A DNA stretch of 64,000 bases from positions 453,892,379 to 453,956,378 of the forward strand of contig CM077676.1 of NCBI GenBank assembly GCA_039707655.1. The letters run 5' to 3'. Below are positions 35,201-46,167 of this stretch, piece after piece. Below the pieces are notes generated by a model that saw only the letters and a program-made list of their open reading frames with translations, had not been told where the DNA came from and made no database searches. This DNA comes from Elymus sibiricus. Taxonomy: Eukaryota; Streptophyta; Magnoliopsida; Poales; Poaceae. Numbering within the stretch: the first letter of the stretch is position 1; each line of letters begins with the position of its first letter. Position numbers and translations under genes: made by a program.

Positions 35201-38200
35201 TAGCGACTTGAATAATCATACTTGATGATAAACGTTGGTAGCTGCGGTTTAAGTCAAAACCTTAGAAGCCACGTAAAATAAAATATTGCATAAACCGATT
35301 AGAGGCGTCTAACTTGGTTTTGCAGGATGTGCATGTGATGTGGTATAGCAGCTCTCATATTAATTCCATTATGTATGAGATGACTATATGATGTAAATTT
35401 ATTGACATGACCTGCGTGTCATGATTCGGCATGATGGCTGGAGCCATATGATTGTCACTTTAATGACCTGCGTGTCAACCTTAAGTAATGCACTTATTTT
35501 ATGAGCTATAGAGATAGCAATATTATCTGGTGCATCGACAAGGTGGTGGCAATCTTCGCGAAGGTGAACACCGACGCAAATACCGAAGACGAATAAATAC
35601 CTGACTTCTCCGTCAGAAAGGGCTATACCATATCATGCTATTATGAATTGCCTGAGATGTTTATCCCTTATGATGCACCCTTTTGATTGCGCGGTGTCGC
35701 TTTTATTAGGGCGATCTCTCACTTAAAAATATCAAGTAGTTAGTGTTCTCCCAAGTGTAGCACCGTCTACAACACGTATCTTTTCGGGGTGCGCCGTGTC
35801 ACACGGGTACGAACGATTAGAGAGGTGTAAGGCGGGTGACGGTGAGACCTCACAGCAAGATCACTTGGCTGTCTTGACGTTCAGGCATGACCGTCATGAG
35901 CTCGGAACACGCCCATCGAAAGATGAACAAGAATCGCATAGAGATGTGATTGGCGAGTTGGCCTACCGGTTAAGATTTTCGTCATCAGTGGTGTTACACC
36001 AATGGCGAACAATTAAGAAGCGGATCTTGAATCACTCACAATCAATTATGAGAGATATTGATTTGAGTGGGAGCGCACTTTAGAATAAGATTGTTTATTC
36101 ACTAGTGCAAATTAATTATGAACAAAATCTAGGTGAAACTTGTGTTTACCATTGTAGATCAAATGGCTCGCAACACCCCGTTCAACTTAGGCCCGATGTT
36201 AGAGAAAGAGAAGTTAGCTGTGACTGGAAACAACTATGCGGACTGGGTCCGTAACCTGAGGATTGTCCTCAGGAGCACTAAGAGGATGTATGTGCTTGAA
36301 ACTCCTCTTCCAGCTAAACCGGCGGCAACTGCCCCTGAAGATGAACAAAAATGTCTGGACCACTAAGGATGATGATTACAACTTAGTGCAGTGTCTTATG
36401 CTAGCTTGCATGAGTCCAGAGCTTCAAAAACGTTTTGAATTCTATAATGCCCGCGATATGATTCGGGAATTGGATGCTCTATACAAGGAAACCGCACAGT
36501 CTGAACGATTTCATATCATGAAGGCCATGACGGATTGCAAGATGGCTGAGGGCAGTTCTGTTGGCGAACATGTGGTCAAAATGATTGGCTACGCTGAAAG
36601 GCTTAAAACCCTGGAATTTCCAATTCCACCAGCCCATATGATGGACATGTTGCTTTCTTCACTCCCCCCGTCTTACGACGGTTTTGTCATGAACTACAAC
36701 ATGAGTGGGATGGAGAAGACACCAAATGAGGTGCTCGCCATGCTGAAAACTGCGGAAGGAGGACTGCGGAAAAATCGCAAGCAAGTGTTGCTTGTGAATA
36801 AAACTGCTAGTTTCAAAAAGAAAGGCAAGTCCAAGAAGGGCAAGGGCGCCGGTAAGACCAGCTCCCAAAGCAACTCTAACGGCGGAGCCAAGAATGAAAC
36901 TGAGTGCTTCTACTGCAAGGGTACAGGACACTGGAAGAGAAACTGCAAGAAGTATCTGGAAGATAAGAAGTCCGGCAAAACTGGAAAAGGTATAATTGTT
37001 ATACAGGTTAATGTCATTGACGTTTTGCTTGCTTGCGAAAATTGTAAGTCTTGGGTATTTGATACCGGATCGATTGCTCACATTTGCAACTCGATACAGG
37101 GGCTTCAGAAGGTGTGTAAGCTAGCAAGGAGTCAAGTCGAGATGCGCGTCGGGAACGGTGCTGGGATCGCCACTCAAGCCGTCAGCATTATGCCTCTACG
37201 TCTCCCTTCAGGATTTACCTTAGAACTAAGTAACTGTTATTTTGTTCCGGCATTGTGTAGAAACATTATCTCTGGATCATGTTTAGTACACGATGGGTAC
37301 TCTTACAAGTCTGAGAACAATGGTTGTTCACTTTATTGTAAGGATATGTTTTATGGATTTGCACCCATTGTTGGGGGCCTTTTCGTACTAAATCTTGAAT
37401 GTGGAAATGATGTCTTTAATGTGAATGCTAAATGCCTTAAGAAGGCTGATACCACCACCACTTTCTTGTTGCACTGTCGGCTTGGCCACATCGGAAAGAA
37501 ACGCATGCAAAGATTCCAGAGAGATGGATTTTTACCGTCCTTTGATTTTGAATCATTTGAAACATGTGAAGCTTGTCTGATGGGGAAAATGACCAAGACG
37601 CCGTTCACGGGTCATCCTGAATGGGCGGGTGAATTATTGGAAATAATACATAGTGATGTATGTGGTCCAATGAGCACAACCGCACGGGGTGGGTATTTCT
37701 ACTTCGTGACTTTTACTGACGATTTAAGTAGGTATGGATATATCTACTTGATGAAGCATAAGTCGAAAACCTTTGAAAAGTTCAAAGAATTTCAGAATGA
37801 GGTAGAAAATCATCGTAACAAAAGGATTAAGTTTCTGCGGTCAGATCGCGGAGGCAAATATCTTAGTCATGAGTTTGGCCAACATCTGAGTGACCGTGGA
37901 ATCGTTTCACAGCTTACGCCTCCCGGAACTCCACAGTGAAACGGAGTGTCGGAACGACGTAACCAAACCCTGTTAGACATGGCGAGGTCGATGATGTCTC
38001 TTACAGATCTACCGATATCTTTTTTGGGGTCACGCACTACTTACTGCCGCTGACACACTAAACAAAGCACCATCTAAGTCTGATGAGACGACACCATATG
38101 AGATATGGCTCAAGCTGGCAATGGGGATTACCCATGTGGGTATTGCACTCCCATCCCCGTCCCCATGACCGCCCTCCCATCCCCGTACCCGTCCCCATAC

Positions 38201-41200
38201 CCGTCTGCGGGGATAAAAAGTTCCCTATCCCCATCCCCGTCGGGTTCTTTATCCCCGTGGGGAAACCCACATACGCAATTAAGAACAACCTTCGATGGTA
38301 TTTCCGTAGAAAAAATAGCATTTCAACACAATAAACAATATGTTGTGGCTAGGTTAGAGATTTCTAAGGGATTTTTGGGTCAAAGGGGTGGGACGTGTGG
38401 AAATTTAGGTGGGTTAGGGCAAGAATTACTGGGGTCTACTAATTTTAGAGCACACGTGTAAGTCCTTCATGGGTAAGGCGGGTAACGGGCATGGGTAATG
38501 CTATCCCATCCCCAACCCCGTCTTGCACGTTGGGTAAGGTATTTGACCCACCAGCTTCCCCGTGGGCATTCAAGATGGCACATACCCGTCCCCTAATAGA
38601 GTAATTACCCATGGGGATGCGGGTAACGGTTAACCATTGCCAGCTTGAGATATGGCACGGGAAGAAACCCGACCTGTCATTTCTCAAAATTTGGGGTTGT
38701 GAGGCATACGTAAAGCGTTTACAGCCAAGCAAACTTGATCCCAGATCATACAAATGTTACTTTGTAGGTTATCCCAAGGAGACAGTTGGGTATTCTTTCT
38801 ACCACGCCTCCGAGAACAAAGTGTTTGTTGCAAAACACAGAGTCTTTCTCGAGAAAGAGTTTCTCACTAAAGAAGTAAGTGGGAGCACAGTACAACTTGA
38901 TGAAATTAGTGAATCTTCGGCAACCATTGATATGGCTAAAGAACCGGAAGAAATTCCGCTAATTATCCCTAAAACCGAACCGGAAGTTGTCGCATGTGAT
39001 GCGGAAACTTCAGACAAGTTTGTATTTGAACCGCGCAGATCAGGTAGGGCTATCAAGCCACCTGAGTGGTTTCATAATGAAATCTTCATTCTTGAAGACG
39101 ATGAACCTGCGCACTACAAGGAAGCGATGGCGGGGCCCAGCTCAAGGGAATGGCACAAGGCCATGAAATCCGAAATGGAATCCATGTACGAAAATCAAGT
39201 TTGGAACTTGGTAGAACTTCCAGAAAGCGTAAAGCCCATTGGTTGTAAATGGATCTTCAAAAGAAAGATAGACGTGGATGGTAACATTACTATCCATAAA
39301 GCTAGACTTGTCACGAAAGGGTTCACGCAAGTTCCAGGAGTGGACTACGATGAGACTTTCTCGCCCGTAGCTATGCTTAAGTCCGTTCGGATTTTACTAG
39401 CAATTGCTTCTTATTTCGATTATGAAATATGGCAGATGGACGTCAAAACGGCTTTCCTAAATGGAAATCTCAAAGAAGATGTATACATGATACAACCTGA
39501 AGGTTTTGTCATTCATGAGGATGCTGGAAAGGTATGCAAACTTCAGAAGGTCATTTATGGTCTGAAGCAAGCATCAAGGAGCTGGAACATTCGTTTTGAT
39601 GAAGTAGTCAAAGAGTTTGGCTTCATCAGGAATGACGAAGAATCTTGTGTTTACAAGAAGTTTAGTGGGAGCGCAAAAGCATTTCTAATCTTGTATGTGG
39701 ATGACATATTGTTGATTGGAAATGACGTGAATTTTCTTAGCAAAATAAAAGACTCATTGAAGAAGAGTTTTTCAATGAAAGACTTAGGCGAAGCGGCATA
39801 TGTATTAGGCATCAGGATTTATAGAGATAGATCAAAACGCCTGATAGCGCGTAGCCAAAGCACGTACATTGACAAGGTGTTGAAAAGGTTCAACATGGAG
39901 AACTCCAAGAAAGGCCTACTCCCCATGTCACCTGGCACGGTGCTTTGCAAGAATCAGTGTCCTCGGACTCTCGATGAGCGAGTACAAATGAATGATGTTC
40001 CATATGCCTCGGCAGTTGGTTCTATTATGTATGCCATGCTATGTACAAGACCGGATGTTTCCTATGCGCTAAGTGTTAGCAGCCGGTACCAAAGTGATCC
40101 AGGACAGGAACACTGGGCCGCAGTCAAAAGTATTCTTAAGTAGAAGGACCAAGGATTTACTCCTTGTGTACGGAGGTGATGAAGAGCTCATTGTAAGTGG
40201 TTACACTGATGCAGGCTTCATGACTGACCCAGATGACTTCAAATCTCAATCAGGCTATGTTTTCATATTGAACGGCGGCGTAGTTGATTGGAAAAGTTCC
40301 AAACAAAAGACTGTGGCGGATTCTACGACGGAGGCGGAATATGTTGCAGCTTCAGAAGCCTCCAAGCAGGCGGTCTAGATCAAGCATAGTGGACAAGTGT
40401 GGTTCCAAGTGTGCTGGACCCGGTGGAGATCTATTGTGATAATAGTGGCGCCGTGGCTCAGGCTAGGGAGCCATCTTCGCACCATAAGACAAGACATATT
40501 GAACGCAAATATAAACTCATTCGACATCATGTCGAAGCGGGTTTAGTGAAAGTACGCAAAGTTCACACAGATCTGAACGTGTCAGACCCGATGACAAAGC
40601 CTCTACCACGAGCAAAGCATGAGCAGCACCGGATAGCCATTGGTGTTAGGGAAGCCATGTAACTGGATTATGACTCTAGTGCAAGTGGGAGTCTATAGGA
40701 GATATGCCCTAGAGGCAGTAATAACAACTATTTTGTATCTCCAAGTTTGTAATGAATGTTTATGATCCATGCTATAAATGCAATGATTCTTGAGTCTACA
40801 ATATCCACGAGGCTCGGAGGGAAACTCATGTGCACGTGTGGTATAATAAACGGTAAAAAGTATTCCTAGTCATGCCTCTAAGACTAGCTCAAGTATTGCA
40901 TGATGATCCAGTTTTCTTGATCATGGGCATGACTATGCCGGCAATTTTGAGAGCACAGTGTTAGAAGAACACTTGTGTTGAATCGACCCGAATTGATGTT
41001 ATGATATGAGATACATTCGTCACAAGTTAATGGTTAATAACACAGAGATAGTTAATGTTTGCATAATTCCTTAGACCATGAGAGTATCAAGTTCCTTCGT
41101 ACTTGCTTCGTGAACTTTGGGGTTTGTTAAACATCATCCGTAATTGGGTGGCTATTACGGCGGCTTACGGGTTCACGGAAAAGTATGACAATAAACGAGA

Positions 41201-44200
41201 TAGCTCGAGATTGGGATTTGCTCCTCCGACGATGGAGAGATATTCTCGGGCCCTCTCGGTGTTACGGTATCCATCATCGTCTGGCCAGACACATTGTGAT
41301 TTGATCACTGGGATGCTGGAACACGGAAACGAGAAAAGAGAACAAAACCGGTAACGAGGTAACTGGCATAGTGGACAAGTGTTGATCCACGGGGATGCCG
41401 ATAAATCTCACCTCGGGTGTTTGTAACATATCGCGAAGCAACAGGAATAACACACGGTAACTGGAGGTTCACTCGAATATTTATTCGTGTGGGTATAGGG
41501 ATGAATATGGGTGTCCACGGTTCCGCTATTGATCATTGATCAAAAAGTGTTCTGGTCATGTCTATACTTCACCGAACCTATAGGGTCACACGCTTAAGGG
41601 TCATCTATCAACTGAATACTAGACAGGGAGTCTATGAGAAAGTCACCGGAAAAGTTTCGGAGACAACAGAAAAGTTCCGGAGAGAGAACACCGGAATAGT
41701 TTCGGTAAAACCGAAAGGTTGTTTCGGGGTATACCATTAAGTCAAATTGGTTTCGGCACACGCCTGAAAATTCTTGGAGGGTGCCAGAATTGTTCTGGGA
41801 ACTTCTGGGATTTTTCCGGAGAAAAACCCCGGAAATGTTCCGGAGCTGCCGGAACCGCTTTGGCTGCTTTTCGAAGATGAAAATCACTAATCCGGAATTA
41901 TTTCAGAATGCGTCCAAAATTATTTTAGTGGGTACTGGAATTGTTCTAAGACCTACAGAAATATTTTCGGATTTAACGGTCGCGGAAAAATGTTTCCGTG
42001 AATAGTGAAAGTGCTTTTTGGCTTACTTTATGGAAAGCCACCTTTTAGGGCTTTTCCTAAAAGGCTTCTAGAAGGGATTGGGGACCAAGGAACCCCCTTT
42101 GGGGGGGCCTAGGGGTGGCTGGCTAAGATGGAGCTCCTCCATGGAGCTCTACTTGCCTTCCTTTTATGCCCTTATGGAGGATCCATGTGATGGGTTTTTT
42201 GGGTATTTTTCCCCTTGGGTTTTCCTATAAATAGAGGTGGAGAGGCACTCTCCACACTCACTCCTTTCTCACATACACAAGACATGCATGATCTGGCCTT
42301 CACTCTCCCTCCCCGCGAAATAGTTTCGTAGAGCGGAAAGGCTGTCTGGGTTCTGGCAGGAACTAGTTCTGGACGGCGAAGCCCTGCCGGATAGCTGACA
42401 CCGTATCTGTGCAACCCCGTAGAGAGGTCGTAGTTTCGATCTTTTGCCCGAGGGGCTGTTCGAGGGTCCTCCCGAAGGGCTGTCCGAGTTACCGTTTGAG
42501 CTTCGAGGGTCCTCCCGAAGGGCTGTCCGTGACATCGTTTGAGGGACTGTCCGACCGCCTCCCGAAGGGCTGTCCGACGAGGGAGTACATCCTCGCGGTT
42601 GGGAGGTTGTAAATCCTAGCTACGGGGATCTGCACCGACGATCTACATCGACTCTACTTCCGCTGCGCTACGAGTCTGTAATGATCAGATCAAACCTTGT
42701 ATACCATCTCCATTATGATCCTGGGCGTGCTCGCTGTACCAATTTTTTTTGTTTTCTGTCGCGTTCCCCTACAGAGCCACTAGTGCTCAGGAAGTTGAAA
42801 CCAAAGATTCCAGATCATGATATTGCTCATCAAGTTGCAGAGAACATGATGCTCAGAAAGGACAAAGGATTGCGTCAGTGGAGATTGACTGATCCATATG
42901 CTGCAAGGAGGAGGACTGCTTGTGATTACCGTTTCCACACCAGAGAGCAACAGGATTTCTATGAAACTGTGCTGCTTGACAAGAAGCCTATTGTCCGTGA
43001 TATGAAGTGGGTGGATTGGAAATATATTGATGCAAATGAAGACTACTTCCCCCATGTTCATGAAAGCTTCAAGCTTGCAGGTGTTGATGATTTTGTTGGG
43101 AAGAAGCTTACAAAGTGGAATGATGAGATGATCATGCAATTCTGTTCTACAGCTCATTTTTATCCAGATGGTAGAATTGTGTGGATGACTGAAGGATCGA
43201 GGTACCAGTCAACCATCTCTGAGTGGGCTGCTCTTCTTGGTGCTCCCAAGGAAGACGAGAATGATATTGATGTATATGCCAAGCTCAAGATGGACCACAA
43301 TTCCATGGCTAACATGTACAAGGCAATTCTAGAGAAAGACATTGAGACACACAAACTTGGTTCAGTGAAGCATTTGCTATCGGGTTTGGCCACCACCAAC
43401 ACAATCTTGAGGCACACTCTTTTGCCTAAGTCTGGAGATGACAAGATGATACATGGCCACTCCATCAACTTGCTACACTTGTTTGATACACCGCAGAAGT
43501 TCAAAGTAATGAGCCTTATTGTTGAGACAATCAAGAGAACCGCAGCTGACCAGAAGAGATCATGTGGATTTGCTCCGCACATTCAGTTGCTCATCAACTC
43601 CAAGGTTGGAACAAGCACATATCTACTTGATCATGAGCATCCACCATTGCATCCAGAGTTTGAGGACAATGTAGTGGTGATGGACCCTTCACATCCCACA
43701 TCTGCTCAAGCTCAAGAGAAGATTCGGGCAGCTGCAGCAGCAAAAGAAGCCAAGGAGGCCTCTGCTCCCAATGCAGCTATTGCTAACCTCAAGTCCAAGA
43801 ATGAACAGATGACTTATCTGCTGGAAGCCACCCTGAGGATTGAGCGAAGTCTGGCCAACCTCACCAAGAACCAGGCGAGCCTAGAGCGGATAGTCGAGTC
43901 TAAGATTTATGATCTTGATTTGAAGATCACTGAGGTACAGACTATTGTGGAGAAGCTACGAGATGATGTTGACACAGCCAGAGCTGCTGCTGAGGACAGT
44001 GGGGATGACAGACCAACAACTGACAGGATCCAGACAGTGCCTAGGGCACCCAGGTCTGCTGCAGTGCCTGATGCAGATACGAGGACTACAGTTTCTGCAC
44101 CTACTGCTGCTTCTGTAGTGCCACCTCCAGTTTCTACTCCACCAGTCCAGCAGACGTCAGCTGAAGCCTTCACAGATGCACTCATCTCAACGCCATCTAC

Positions 44201-44258
44201 GCACACCGGAGCTGCCAGTCAGAGATCACCTTCAGGAGCTACCGAGGATCGTGCCTAG
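32292..44258 (+). CDS. Second long ORF of the 35-kb Copia (plant transposon-protein domain plus coiled coil), split by a Copia insertion
   Basis: The coding parts are 32292-32920 and 42779-44258. With the inserted Copia and one GAGCC copy removed, the reading frame is continuous (VDADDEP runs into LVLRKLKPKIPDHD), giving about 700 residues with no other stop. The N-terminal 200 residues are Ser/Lys/Glu-rich with nuclear-localisation-like clusters (KKKKVVAKEY, GKKKKRARKT). A globular domain follows (YRFHTREQQDFYETVLLDKK, MQFCSTAHFYPDGRIVWMTE, STISEWAALLGAP, HLLSGLATTNTILRHTLLPK). It resembles the 'putative plant transposon protein' family (Transposase_32 type). A coiled coil at about 43770-44000 and a Pro/Thr-rich tail end the protein. 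It sits where pol would be. It is not a polymerase or integrase; function unknown. Confidence 0.55.
32921..34783 (+). repeat. 5' LTR of the complete Copia, with promoter deletion
   Basis: Aligned to the 3' LTR it jumps from CTTCTAGAAG (about 34290) directly to CATGCATGATCTGG, skipping what corresponds to about 42073-42289. The lost part contains CCTATAAATAGAGGTGGAG, the only TATA box of the LTR. The rest, including the repeated GTTCCGGAG/TTTCGG words and the CCTCCCGAAGGGCTGTCCG repeats, is kept. Confidence 0.8.
34784..36162 (+). other. Leader of the complete Copia, with degenerate primer-binding site
   Basis: TGGCATCAAGAGCC at 34785-34798 is a mutated form of TGGTATCAGAGCC (one substitution, one extra A). 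The following 1.3 kb is untranslated leader, long as in this lineage. Open frames within it (for example 35796-36083) have no recognisable protein content. It ends at the gag ATG at 36163. Confidence 0.6.
36163..40662 (+). pseudogene. Copia gag-pol polyprotein, interrupted by frameshifts, a stop and a hAT insertion
   Basis: Gag starts MARNTPFNLGPMLEKEKLAV; an extra A in a run near 36350 shifts the frame. CCHC knuckle: CFYCKGTGHWKRNC (about 36907). Protease: WVFDTGSIAHIC (about 37054). Integrase: zinc region HCRLGHIGKKR...CEACL and catalytic Asp/Asp/Glu region (HSDVCGPM, FLRSDRGGKY), with a TGA at 37937 where Trp is expected and a further frameshift near 38030. The hAT-like element sits in TPYEIW/HGKKPD. 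Reverse transcriptase: KWIFKRKIDVDG, QMDVKTAFLNG and the YVDD box at about 39691. A deletion after SILK at 40140 shifts the frame. RNase H: SGYTDAGF, STTEAEYVAASE and EIYCDNSGA, with a TAG at 40376. In Copia order (PR-IN-RT-RH). This copy is not functional. Confidence 0.85.
38110..38648. mobile_element. hAT-like non-autonomous element with perfect 8-bp target duplication
   Basis: The 539-bp insertion begins TCAAGCTGGCAATGG and ends with its exact inverse CCATTGCCAGCTTGA. GATATGGC flanks it on both sides (38102-38109 and 38649-38656). An 8-bp duplication with short inverted ends is diagnostic of the hAT superfamily. The interior has C-rich repeats of CCCCATCCCCGT/CCCGTCCCCAT near 38147-38260 and matching G-rich words near the right end, but no transposase. 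Confidence 0.85.
40694..42773 (+). repeat. 3' LTR of the complete Copia
   Basis: Runs from TATAGGAGATATGCCC to CGTTCCCCTACA and keeps the TATA box at about 42223-42241. It matches the solo LTR at 10997-25428 and, inverted, the LTR at 47800-49931. Confidence 0.9.
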
Positions 44259-44588
44259 AGAGATGTATAGCTCTATACCTATTCGAACTTTTTGGTACTT
44301 GTTGCCAAAGGGGGAGAATGTGTATAGATCATTAGGCTTCGAGAGAGAGTGTCTTGCTTTTGGTCGTTGGTTTTCTCGAGTTCTTTTGCTACTATTTGGT
44401 TTATGCTACTTTGGTTTGATATGCTTGTGAGATACTATGTGTGTGATTGATCATACTATGCTTCATGTGATGCTTAATGCTTATCCTTATCATTATTCTT
44501 GTATGATCATTCACTTGTGCTTTTGGTGATGCGTGCTAACTATTCCATTCATATCATTTTGTGCGCTCCACCAAGTTGTATGTGACAT
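44259..44588 (+). other. 3' internal end of the 35-kb Copia
   Basis: After the stop of the second gene comes TTGTTGCCAAAGGGGGAGAATG (44291-44312), a purine tract typical of SIRE-lineage elements, but it lies about 275 bp before the LTR start. The bases directly before the LTR (AAGTTGTATGTGACAT) are not purine-rich. No coding sequence. Confidence 0.5.
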
Positions 44589-46167
44589 TGAAAGCACATT
44601 TGCTCCCCGAGTGGTTTTGGTAATTCATAACAACATATATGTCATTGAACTAATATCCATTCAAGTGAAAATTTTCAGGAAGTTCAATGATTGGCATGGC
44701 ATGGACTAGAGATGTGGACCCCTCAAAATGCTAAGGACATGGATTGGCAAAAGATCAAGACTCTACATTATTGGTTAAGTGATCCAAGATCACATTGAGT
44801 CCATAGGAAAGCCAATACTATTAAAAGGGGATGAGGTGTTGCTTAATGATCTTTTTGCTCAAGTGCTTAGTGACATTGCTCCAAAATCCTCAACCACTTT
44901 CTCCATCCAAATATGTCCAAATACTACATTCCAACTCGGCCCCACCGAAATTTTCTATCCGGAGCCACCGAGTTCATCTGGACTTAGCCACTGCCAAACC
45001 CTAACAAATCGGATCCACCGATATGGATCTCGGTCCCACCGAGATGGCCTTGCCAACTTTCTGTTACTTGTTGCAAGTATTCCGTTCCCACCGAGATTTG
45101 CAATCAGTACCATCGAGATGGCTTGCCAACTCTCTGTTGCCTTATTGCTTCACGTCGGTCTCACTGAGATGATGCAATCGGTGCCACCGAGACGAGGTTT
45201 GCCCTAACCATGGCACATCAGTCCATCCGAGGTGTTCCAGTCGGTCCCACCGAGATTCCTAACGTTCATATCTTTTACACAGGTCGGTGCCACCAAGATT
45301 TCTGATCGGTGCCACCAAGTTGGGTCAAAAGTGTGTAACGGTTGGATTTCGTGTGGAGGCTATTTATACCCCTCCACCCCTTCTTCCTTAGTGAAGAGAG
45401 CTATCAGAACGTGCCTACACTTCCACCATACATTTTCTGAGAGAGAACCACCTACTCATGTGTTGAGATCAAGATATTCCAATCCAACCATTTGAACCTT
45501 GATTTCTAGCCTTTCCCAAGTTGCTTTCCACTCAAATCCTTCTTCCACCATAACCAAATCTGTGAGGAGTTGTTTGAGTGTTGGGGAGACTATCATTTGA
45601 AGCACAAGAGCAAGGAGTTCATCACCAACACACTGTCTATTACCTTTTGGAGAGTGGTGTCTCCTAGATTGGTTAGGTGTCACTTGGGAGCCTCCGACAT
45701 GATGTGGAGTTGAACCAAGGAGTTTGTAAGGGCAAGGAGACCGCCTAATTCGTGAAGATCTACCCCGAGTGAGGCTAGTCCTTCGTGGACGTAAGCCATG
45801 GTGGAATAGGCAAGGTTGCTTCTTCGTGGACCCTTTGTGGGTGGAGCCCTCCGTGGACTCATGCAGCCATTACCCTTCATGGGTTGAAGCCGCCATCAAC
45901 GTGAATGTATGATAGCACCACCTATCGGAACCACGCCAAAAATCACCATGTCCCCATTGCGTTTTCCTTCTCCAGACCCTTCCCTTTACTTACATGTGCA
46001 ATTGCTTACATTCCACTGCTATAATCTTAGAATTGCATGTGTAGGGTGATGCTTGACTTGTCATACTTGCTGAAGTCTGCCCACAACTAAAATTGGGAAA
46101 AGGATAGATTCTTATTTGGTCAAGTAGTCTAATCACCCTCCCCTCTAGACATACTTTCGATCCTACA
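44589..46167 (+). repeat. 3' LTR of the 35-kb Copia
   Basis: An uninterrupted 1579-bp copy, TGAAAGCACATTTGC to CGATCCTACA. It contains the TCGGT..CACCGAG array (44935-45310) and the TATA box (GGCTATTTATACCCC, about 45359-45373). It serves as the reference for reconstructing the split 5' LTR. Confidence 0.9.

Larger units (their letters stand above)
32921..42773 (+). mobile_element. Complete Copia retrotransposon (Angela/BARE-related lineage)
   Basis: LTRs are 32921-34783 (1863 bp) and 40694-42773 (2080 bp). The element is flanked by perfect GAGCC duplications (32916-32920 and 42774-42778). It starts TGTAGGAGATATGCCC; the 3' LTR begins TATAGGAG, a mutated terminus. Between them lie a gag-pol pseudogene and a hAT-like insertion. 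AAGTGGGAGTC just before the 3' LTR is the polypurine tract. It landed inside the second gene of the 35-kb element. The 5' LTR lacks about 217 bp present in the 3' LTR. Confidence 0.9.
10706..46167 (+). mobile_element. Copia (SIRE/Maximus-like gag) non-autonomous retrotransposon carrying an extra gene; complete, heavily nested
   Basis: Both LTRs start TGAAAGCACATTTGC and end CTACA. The element is flanked by a perfect 5-bp duplication GGTCG (10701-10705 and 46168-46172). The 5' LTR is 10706-10996 plus 25434-26710 and the 3' LTR is 44589-46167 (1579 bp). A perfect TGGTATCAGAGC primer-binding site follows the 5' LTR. After removing three insertions the internal region is about 6.4 kb. It contains a gag gene and a second long ORF but no protease, integrase, RT or RNase H. 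It must therefore rely on another Copia for enzymes. The large gag with one CCHC knuckle and a coiled-coil tail fits the SIRE/Maximus lineage; I do not assign a named family. Confidence 0.85.

Noticed and set aside
35796..36083. 95-codon frame in the Copia leader
   Set aside because: It shows no similarity to Copia proteins, lies in an untranslated leader and ends just before the real gag start at 36163.
32292..44258. Second Copia ORF as an env-like protein of a SIRE element
   Set aside because: I see no signal peptide or membrane span, and the N-terminus is nuclear-type basic and acidic sequence, so an envelope role is not supported.
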